A stretch of 8,711 nt of DNA, taken from the NCBI GenBank assembly GCA_022560215.1, contig JADFTO010000110.1:1-8711 (forward strand). Reading direction: 5' to 3'. Shown here piece by piece: positions 1 to 4,344 of this stretch. The translations under genes and the position numbers were made by a program. Origin of the DNA: Pseudomonadota bacterium (GTDB lineage: Bacteria > Pseudomonadota > Alphaproteobacteria > Rhodospirillales > 2-02-FULL-58-16). Position 1 is the stretch's first letter; the number at the start of each line of letters is the position of its first letter. The notes beneath the pieces were generated by a model that saw only the letters and a program-made list of their open reading frames with translations, ran no database searches and was not told the origin of the DNA.

Positions 1-852
1 ATAGTCGTAGAAGCCCCGGTCCGTCTTGCGGCCCAGCCAGCCGGCCTCCACGTATTTGACCAGCAGGGGACAGGGCCGGTACTTGGAATCGGCCAGTCCC
101 TCGTGGAGCACGTTCATCACCGCGAGGCAGGTGTCGAGACCGATGAAGTCGGCCAGTTCCAGCGGCCCCATGGGATGGTGGGTGCCCAGCTTCATCGCCG
201 TGTCGATGGCCTTCACCGAGCCCACGCCCTCATAGAGCGTGTAGACCGCCTCGTTGATCATGGGCAGAAGGATGCGGTTGACGATGAAGGCGGGGAAATC
301 CTCGGAGTTGACGGGGGTCTTGCCCAGCTTCCGGGTCAGCTCGCGGATGGTCTGGTAGGTGTCTTCATCGGTGGCGATGCCGCGGATCAGTTCGACCAGC
401 TCCATCAAGGGCGCCGGGTTCATGAAGTGCATGCCGACGAACTTGCCGGGCCGGTCGGTGCGCGCCGCGAGCCGGGTGATCGATACCGAAGACGTATTGG
501 TGGCGATGATGGTTTTCGGCCCGAGGACGGGGCAGAGCTTCTTGAGAATCTCCTTCTTCAGCTCCTCGTCCTCGCTGGCCGCCTCCATGACCAGGTCGCA
601 GGACTTGAAGCCGTCGTACTTGATGCCGGTGGCGATGCGCTTCAGGGCCGCCTTCTTGTCTTTTTCCGTCACCAGGCCCTTGGCCACCCGGCGGCCCATG
701 CTCTTTTCGATGGCGCCCAGGGCCTTTTTCAGCCGCGCCTTGTTTATGTCGACCAGGTAAACGCTAAAGCCCGAGAGGGCGCAGACCTGGGCGATGCCGG
801 AGCCCATCTGCCCGGCCCCGATGATGCCGATTTTCTTGATTTTCAGAGCCAT
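1..852 (-). CDS. hbdA: 3-hydroxybutyryl-CoA dehydrogenase (3' end cut by window edge)
   Basis: NAD(P)-dependent oxidation of (S)-3-hydroxybutyryl-CoA to acetoacetyl-CoA, or the reverse, in short-chain acyl-CoA/butanoate metabolism; cytosolic. The 284 visible residues start at the ATG at 852, with a GAGG six bases upstream. The Rossmann motif GAGQMGSG is at residues 12-19, and the acidic D35 (YLVDIN) ends beta-2. Catalytic positions match the HADH family at a constant offset: S121 (NTSS), H142 (GMHFMNP), E154 and N192 (IVNRIL). The C-terminal dimerisation segment shows HPMGPLELADFIGLD near 226-240 and GRKTDRGFYDY at the visible end. Family members are about 285-295 residues, so only a few codons are missing and no stop is seen. 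The spacer upstream carries a possible operator. In alphaproteobacteria this gene often follows etfBA; here a divergent polyketide cassette lies upstream instead. Identity is secure; NADH versus NADPH preference is not readable. Confidence 0.95.
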   Translation of the reverse strand, partial: MALKIKKIGIIGAGQMGSGIAQVCALSGFSVYLVDINKARLKKALGAIEKSMGRRVAKGLVTEKDKKAALKRIATGIKYDGFKSCDLVMEAASEDEELKKEILKKLCPVLGPKTIIATNTSSVSITRLAARTDRPGKFVGMHFMNPAPLMELVELIRGIATDEDTYQTIRELTRKLGKTPVNSEDFPAFIVNRILLPMINEAVYTLYEGVGSVKAIDTAMKLGTHHPMGPLELADFIGLDTCLAVMNVLHEGLADSKYRPCPLLVKYVEAGWLGRKTDRGFYDY

Positions 853-1281
853 CTCATTCCTCGGATCAATTGCCTCCCGGAGACGTCGTCCCGCCGATCC
901 GAGGCTTTTCCGCCGACGGGGCGACCCCAGGTTAGGAAGGTCTTAAAATTCACTCTAAGTGTCGGATTTTGTTGGCAAATCCTCGCCAGAAATTCATCTC
1001 GCACTTGCACAATAAGGGCCCGGGGGCGTCCTGTCAACGGCGCCCGGAGCCTGCCTTCCGGGGCGCGTTTCGGGCCCCCGCCCGGCGCGCCCGGCGATGC
1101 GGTGCCATCTCGCTCAGCGCCGCAACGCACCCGGGGGCTGCCCCACCATCCAAGGCTAAAACGAGCGCCTAGCCGGGTAGTGCTCTAGCGGCGGCGGGCG
1201 GCTTGGGATAATGTCGGGGGAACCCCGTCCGGCCGGTCCATCTTTCGGTCCCGGGGCGGGAAATAGGAGCGCCACTTCCCG
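853..1281. other. divergent intergenic spacer between hbdA and the polyketide cassette
   Basis: No convincing gene lies in these 429 bp. The hbdA-proximal third (about 937-1015) is clearly less GC-rich than its surroundings and holds a 6-bp inverted repeat at 964-982, plus two copies of AAATTCA (946-952 and 990-996) 44 bp apart; this is the likely hbdA control region, though no clean -35/-10 pair was found. The middle (1016-1140) is very GC-rich with weak inverted repeats. Towards the polyketide synthase there is a GCTCTAG motif at 1182-1188, a -10-like GATAAT at 1207-1212 without a good -35, and a small hairpin CGGGG-GAA-CCCCG at 1215-1227. A 95-codon ORF on the minus strand (843-1130) has no family resemblance and I treat it as spurious. 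Confidence 0.6.
964..982. promoter_or_regulatory. inverted repeat, possible operator upstream of hbdA
   Basis: GGATTT (964-969) and AAATCC (977-982) form a perfect 6-bp dyad around seven bases. A second, overlapping dyad TTTG/CAAA (968-971 and 976-979) shares the same centre region. It lies about 112-130 bp upstream of the hbdA start in a locally AT-richer stretch, as expected for a repressor site, but no regulator is identified and short dyads do arise by chance. Confidence 0.3.
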
Positions 1282-2319
1282 ATGGTTCCTCGGCTGCTTG
1301 GCCTGAGCACCGCCGTCCCCCCTTTCAAGCTGCGCCAGGGGGATGTCATGGAGCGGGCCGGGGCCCTGTTCGACGAGCGCACCCGGGAAGATCTGGCGCG
1401 CCTGCTTCCCGTCTACGCCAACGCAGGCATCGAGACCCGCTACTCCTGCGTCCCCCTCGAGTGGTACGAGGAAAGCCACGGCTGGGCGGAGAAGAACCGG
1501 CTTTACCTCGACAACGCCGTCACCCTCATGGAAACCGCCGCCCTGGATTGCCTGGGCGGGGCGGGGCTGGAGGTAACGGACGTGGACACCATCATCTCGG
1601 TGTCGTCGTCCGGCATCGCCACGCCCAGCCTGGACGCCCTGCTCGCCGAGAGGGTCGGAATGCGCCGGGATCTGCAAAGGCTGCCCATCTTCGGGCTCGG
1701 CTGCGCCGGCGGCGTCCTCGGGCTGGCCCGCGCCGCCGCCATGGCCCTGGCCCTGCCAGGGTCCAAGGTGCTGTTGACGGTGGTCGAACTTTGCGGCCTG
1801 ACCTTCCGCCGGGCCGACCAGAGCAATAGCAACCTCGTCGCCACCGCGCTCTTCGGCGACGGCGCGGCGGCTGCCCTGGTGAGCACGGATGGCGACGGCC
1901 CGGCCCTCGCCTCCTGGGGCGAGCACACCTGGCCCGGGTCGCTCCAGGTGATGGGCTGGCGGGTCGAGGACGATGGCTTCAGCGTGCAGTTCTCCCGCGA
2001 AATCCCGGCCATCATCCGCGCCCGCTTCCGCCCCGCCCTCGATGATTTCCTCGGCCGCCAGGGGTTGCGCCTCGCCGACATCGACCATTTCCTCTGCCAT
2101 CCCGGCGGCGCCAAGGTCATGGACGCCCTGGAACAGGTCTTCGGGCTGTCCCCGGGGAGCTTGGGCCTATCGCGCGACGTGCTCAGGGAGTACGGCAACA
2201 TGTCGGCGGCCACCATCATGTTCGTGCTGGAGAAAGCGATGGGAGAGGACGGCCGCTCCCTGCTCAGCGCCTTGGGGCCGGGCTTCAGCGCCGGATTCAT
2301 GATCGTCGAGGGCGCTTAG
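1282..2319 (+). CDS. type III polyketide synthase (chalcone/stilbene synthase-like; alkylpyrone or alkylresorcinol synthase)
   Basis: Homodimeric ketosynthase that loads an acyl-CoA starter on a cysteine and extends it with malonyl-CoA, cyclising the product to a pyrone or resorcinol. The 345-residue length is typical of bacterial members. The catalytic triad is visible: Cys141 in FGLGCAGG, His273 in LCHPGG and Asn306 in YGNMSAA. The C-terminal GPGF motif is at 332-335 (LGPGFSAGF). The GLGCAGG context and N-terminus (PRLLGLSTAVPP) resemble the BpsA/SrsA/PKS18-like group that takes long acyl starters, rather than the plant or RppA group; this is a family-level inference. The ATG at 1282 is the only ATG after an in-frame stop at 1264; AGGAG at 1265-1269 is rather far upstream (12 nt). 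The stop TAG is followed after seven bases by the methyltransferase start, so the two genes form one transcription unit. Confidence 0.93.
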   Translation: MVPRLLGLSTAVPPFKLRQGDVMERAGALFDERTREDLARLLPVYANAGIETRYSCVPLEWYEESHGWAEKNRLYLDNAVTLMETAALDCLGGAGLEVTDVDTIISVSSSGIATPSLDALLAERVGMRRDLQRLPIFGLGCAGGVLGLARAAAMALALPGSKVLLTVVELCGLTFRRADQSNSNLVATALFGDGAAAALVSTDGDGPALASWGEHTWPGSLQVMGWRVEDDGFSVQFSREIPAIIRARFRPALDDFLGRQGLRLADIDHFLCHPGGAKVMDALEQVFGLSPGSLGLSRDVLREYGNMSAATIMFVLEKAMGEDGRSLLSALGPGFSAGFMIVEGA

Positions 2320-2326
2320 AGCACCC

Positions 2327-2833
2327 ATGACCGCCCACGACCTGATCATGGGCCTGGTGGTGGTCCAGCGGCTTTTAGAGCTGGCGCTGTCGCGGCGCAA
2401 CGCCAAGCGCCTCATGGCCCGGGGCGGCGTCGAGGCCGGCGCCGGCCATTATCCGCTTATCGTCGGGCTGCACGCCTCTTGGCTGGCCGCCCTGGCCTTC
2501 GCCGTGCCCAGGGAGGTCCCCGTCCAGGTGCCCCTTCTCGTCCTTTACCTGGCGCTCCAGGGGCTGCGCTACTGGATCATGGCGACCTTGGGCGAATACT
2601 GGACCACCCGGGTCATCACCGTGCCCGGGGCGGCCCTGGTGGCGGGCGGTCCCTACCGGGTGGCGCGGCATCCCAACTACATGGTCGTCGCCGCCGAACT
2701 CGCGCTGCTACCCATGGTCTTCGGCGCCTGGCAAATCGCCGTCCTGTTCACCATCGCCAACGCCGGGGTGATGGTGCTGCGCATCCGGGCCGAGAACGCG
2801 GCCCTGGCCGGGCGGCGGGGACGGGCGCCATGA
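2327..2833 (+). CDS. isoprenylcysteine carboxyl methyltransferase-like membrane O-methyltransferase (BpsB/SrsB type)
   Basis: Integral membrane SAM-dependent methyltransferase of 168 residues. Hydrophobic segments are visible around 43-60, 67-87, 120-133 and 135-152. The ICMT-family C-terminal signature is clear: GGPYRVARHPNY at 107-118, Glu124 in the following helix, then the N-x3-V-x3-RI-x2-E pattern around 145-156, which together build the SAM pocket. Family members next to type III PKS genes (B. subtilis BpsB/YpbQ, S. griseus SrsB) methylate the polyketide ring hydroxyl rather than a prenyl-cysteine. The location directly after the PKS makes that the likely role here, with product accumulating in membranes. 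Only a poor ribosome-binding site precedes the start, so translation probably depends on re-initiation after the PKS stop seven bases away. The substrate is inferred from the neighbour. Confidence 0.88.
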   Translation: MTAHDLIMGLVVVQRLLELALSRRNAKRLMARGGVEAGAGHYPLIVGLHASWLAALAFAVPREVPVQVPLLVLYLALQGLRYWIMATLGEYWTTRVITVPGAALVAGGPYRVARHPNYMVVAAELALLPMVFGAWQIAVLFTIANAGVMVLRIRAENAALAGRRGRAP

Positions 2834-2837
2834 GGGG

Positions 2838-2872
2838 GCTATCGGTGCTTCGCCGCGCCCGGATAGCGCTCT
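2838..2872. terminator. weak hairpin between convergent genes, sharing a 14-mer with the 6967-7002 hairpin
   Basis: In the 52-bp gap between the convergent methyltransferase and adenosyltransferase, GCTATC (2838-2843) pairs with GATAGC (2862-2867) across an 18-base loop. The right arm lies in CCGGATAGCGCTCT (2859-2872), which recurs exactly at 6987-7000 in the other convergent gap. No T-tract follows. It may be a degenerate bidirectional terminator; the pairing alone is weak. Confidence 0.35.
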
Positions 2873-2885
2873 TGGTCTCGGAATA

Positions 2886-3443
2886 TCAGCGGTTGGCGCC
2901 CGGCTTCCACAGCACGTCGTCCGCGCCCCCGTTGTTCAGGTGGCGGGCGAGGACGAACAGGTGGTCCGACAACCGGTTGACGTAACGGATGGCCAGGGGA
3001 TTGACGGCTTCGCCCTCGGCCAGCCGGGTGATCAGCCTTTCCGCCCGGCGCGTCACGGTGCGCGCCAGGTGCAGATAGGCCGCGGCCGCTCCGCCCCCCG
3101 GCAGGACGAAGGAATCCAGGGGCTTCAGGTCCTCGTTCAGGGCGTCGATTTCCTTTTCCAGGCGCTCCACCTGGGCCTCGGCGATGCGCAGGGCGCCATC
3201 CTTGCCGCCTTCGGGCGTCGCCAGGTCGGCGCCCAGGTCGAACAGGTCGTTCTGAACGCGCTCCAGCATGGCGTCCGCCTCTCCCATCGTGTGCAGGCGG
3301 GCGCAGCCGATGGCGGCGTTGGCCTCGTCCACGGTGCCGTAGGCGGCGACCCTCGGGTCGTGCTTGGGCACGCGCCTGCCGCCGCCGAGGGAGGTCTCGC
3401 CGGAGTCCCCGCCGCGCGTGTAGATGCGGGTCAGCTTGACCAT
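2886..3443 (-). CDS. pduO: PduO-type ATP:cob(I)alamin adenosyltransferase
   Basis: Transfers the 5'-deoxyadenosyl group of ATP to cob(I)alamin, giving adenosylcobalamin for enzymes such as methylmalonyl-CoA mutase. The 185 residues match the family's usual length. Visible motifs are the N-terminal ATP-binding segment IYTRGGDSGETSLGGG (7-22), YGTVDEANA (35-43), VLPGG (113-117), the helix ARTVTRRAER (127-136) and YVNRLSDHLFVLAR (154-167); the arginines and Asp of the last two segments line the active site in characterised PduO proteins. The start at 3443 lies inside the end of the HIG1 gene (13-base overlap) and lacks a Shine-Dalgarno sequence, so translation is probably coupled. No B12 riboswitch is recognisable upstream. 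The next gene on the same strand is hbdA about 2 kb away, separated by the opposed polyketide cassette. Confidence 0.95.
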   Translation of the reverse strand: MVKLTRIYTRGGDSGETSLGGGRRVPKHDPRVAAYGTVDEANAAIGCARLHTMGEADAMLERVQNDLFDLGADLATPEGGKDGALRIAEAQVERLEKEIDALNEDLKPLDSFVLPGGGAAAAYLHLARTVTRRAERLITRLAEGEAVNPLAIRYVNRLSDHLFVLARHLNNGGADDVLWKPGANR

Positions 3444-3640
3444 GACGTCACGGTCAGAAACATCAAGGCCGCCAGCAAGGCCACGGCCACCCCCTGGAGA
3501 AGCACGCGCATCCGCATCAGCCTGTTGGACCAGCGTTTGTTGAAGCGCCCGCCGATGGCCATGGACACGATCCCGGTGGCGAGCACCCCCACCACGCCGG
3601 CCATGGCCACGGCTAAGGCGATCATGAGCACGGTTCCCAT
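3431..3640 (-). CDS. HIG1-domain small inner-membrane protein (twin transmembrane protein)
   Basis: A 69-residue protein with two membrane helices (about 4-29 and 46-66) joined by a basic loop. The loop carries the HIG1 signature GGRFNKRWSNRLMRMRVLLQ (30-49), matching the family pattern F-N-x-K/R-x-S-N-x-L-M-R-x-R-V-x-L-Q. HIG1 proteins in mitochondria and alphaproteobacteria associate with respiratory chain complexes, notably cytochrome c oxidase; a role in respiratory complex assembly or tuning is inferred from that. The ATG at 3640 has no Shine-Dalgarno sequence, and a well-spaced promoter ends so close to it that a leaderless transcript is predicted. The 3' end overlaps the adenosyltransferase start by 13 bases. 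The partnership of these two genes recurs in alphaproteobacteria. Confidence 0.88.
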   Translation of the reverse strand: MGTVLMIALAVAMAGVVGVLATGIVSMAIGGRFNKRWSNRLMRMRVLLQGVAVALLAALMFLTVTSWSS

Positions 3641-3646
3641 GGCAGA

Positions 3647-3675
3647 ACTATAGGACCAAGGGCGGCCCCGGGCAA
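3647..3675 (-). promoter_or_regulatory. sigma70-like promoter of the HIG1-pduO pair, predicted leaderless
   Basis: Read on the minus strand, TTGCCC (3675-3670) is followed by exactly 17 bases and TATAGT (3652-3647). The matches to the consensus are 4/6 and 5/6. The expected start site, about seven bases past the -10, falls on the A of the ATG at 3640, consistent with the missing ribosome-binding site. Confidence 0.5.
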
Positions 3676-3729
3676 AGGAGGCGGGGAGCCTAAGGGGCCG
3701 GCGCCGCTCGCTGCCTGAGCAGGCTTATC

Positions 3730-3761
3730 GCATGCTTCCACTTAGGTGGAAAATGCTCTAG
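3730..3761. repeat. hairpin with adjoining GCTCTAG motif, 3' of the GIY-YIG-like gene
   Basis: TTCCAC (3736-3741), loop TTAG, GTGGAA (3746-3751) is a perfect 6-bp stem. It is extended by GCAT (3730-3733) and ATGC (3753-3756) across a small internal loop, and followed directly by GCTCTAG (3755-3761), which supplies the stop codon of the neighbouring minus-strand gene. It resembles short intergenic palindromes I recall from alphaproteobacterial genomes and may end transcription of the upstream gene. No T-tract is present. Confidence 0.5.
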
Positions 3762-4237
3762 ACGCGAGGGGTGGGCGGAGCCGGATCCTTCTCCGCGGAG
3801 CCGACAATCTCTTTATACTCCGTCAGCGGGCCGATGACGGGAATGGGGGTGACGCCCTTGCCGGGGATGTCCGGGTTGGGAACGAGGGGCTTCATGGAGT
3901 CGTTCAGGAAATACAGGACCCCGTTCCTGAATTCTTCGCGGATCAGGGCCCAGCTGACGAAGAGGCCGCCGCGGACGTTGTAATTGCGAATGTCCCCGTT
4001 GCCGGCCAGTTCCTGGAAGGTGGCGGCCAGGTCGTTGCTCTTGCCGATATAAACCCATTCCGGGCGGACTCCCCCGTGCCAGATGGCGTAAATGCCGCCG
4101 ATGCCCGACAGCCCCTCCTTTTCCGCGTCCAGCACGATAAAGCGGTGGAAGCGGCCGCCCGGCGACCTCACCCATCCCGGATCCTGGACGGAGGAGATTT
4201 GGGGGTCCTTTTTGCTGCCCAAACCGAAAAGCGCCAT
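3758..4237 (-). CDS. hypothetical protein with a degenerate GIY-YIG-like domain
   Basis: A 159-residue, probably cytosolic protein without signal peptide or membrane helix. Residues 48-65 read GIY-x12-YIG (GIYAIWHGG...WVYIG), the hallmark two-strand start of the GIY-YIG nuclease fold, followed by KSNDL as in many members. The arginine normally found in the next helix is not in its usual place (AATFQEL at 71-77). The terminal part YFLNDSMKPLVPNP (109-122) resembles the 'L-x-x-x-x-K-P-x-x-x' end of the fold without a clear catalytic glutamate. It therefore looks like a binding-only or divergent relative rather than a standard nuclease. The start is chosen at 4237 because a GAGG lies six bases upstream, and a promoter sits at 4272-4300. 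The C-terminal tail (148-159) is charged and proline-rich. It could instead be an unrelated orphan family; the domain call rests on motif spacing alone. Confidence 0.6.
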   Translation of the reverse strand: MALFGLGSKKDPQISSVQDPGWVRSPGGRFHRFIVLDAEKEGLSGIGGIYAIWHGGVRPEWVYIGKSNDLAATFQELAGNGDIRNYNVRGGLFVSWALIREEFRNGVLYFLNDSMKPLVPNPDIPGKGVTPIPVIGPLTEYKEIVGSAEKDPAPPTPRV

Positions 4238-4271
4238 CTGAGCCTCGAAAAATCCAACTTAAGGTGCCGAT

Positions 4272-4300
4272 AACATAGGAATCACGGCGATCCGTGTCTA
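4272..4300 (-). promoter_or_regulatory. sigma70-like promoter of the GIY-YIG-like gene
   Basis: On the minus strand TAGACA (4300-4295; 5/6 to TTGACA), a 17-base spacer and TATGTT (4277-4272; 4/6) precede the gene at 4237, giving a leader of roughly 28 bases that contains the GAGG ribosome-binding site. The -35 overlaps a TCTAGAGC copy of the CTAG motif (4297-4304). This suggests the gene is transcribed apart from the upstream aminopeptidase. Confidence 0.45.
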
Positions 4301-4344
4301 GAGCGGGTCAGGAAAAGCCCGTTCGGTTCCGCCGCCACCCCCGG

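Noticed and set aside
843..1130. 95-codon minus-strand frame upstream of hbdA
   Set aside because: It overlaps the hbdA start in another frame and matches no family I recognise; the region looks like a regulatory spacer.
1016..1140. GC-rich inverted repeats in the hbdA-PKS spacer as a structured RNA
   Set aside because: Pairing is short and typical of random GC-rich sequence; no promoter or terminator frames it.
103..1188. 361-codon plus-strand open frame opposite hbdA
   Set aside because: It lies antisense to hbdA, has low-complexity Gly/Asp/Val/Arg-rich composition and no motif; GC-rich codon use of the real gene keeps this frame open.
1156..2100. 314-codon minus-strand open frame opposite the polyketide synthase
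   Set aside because: Shadow of the PKS, which has an intact catalytic triad; the translation is a Gly/Ala/Pro/Arg mixture.
2940..3653. 237-codon plus-strand frame opposite pduO and HIG1
   Set aside because: Antisense to two recognisable families and itself without motifs.
3444..3760. B12 riboswitch ahead of the adenosyltransferase
   Set aside because: The gene start overlaps HIG1, the promoter gives no leader, and no B12-box-like sequence was seen.
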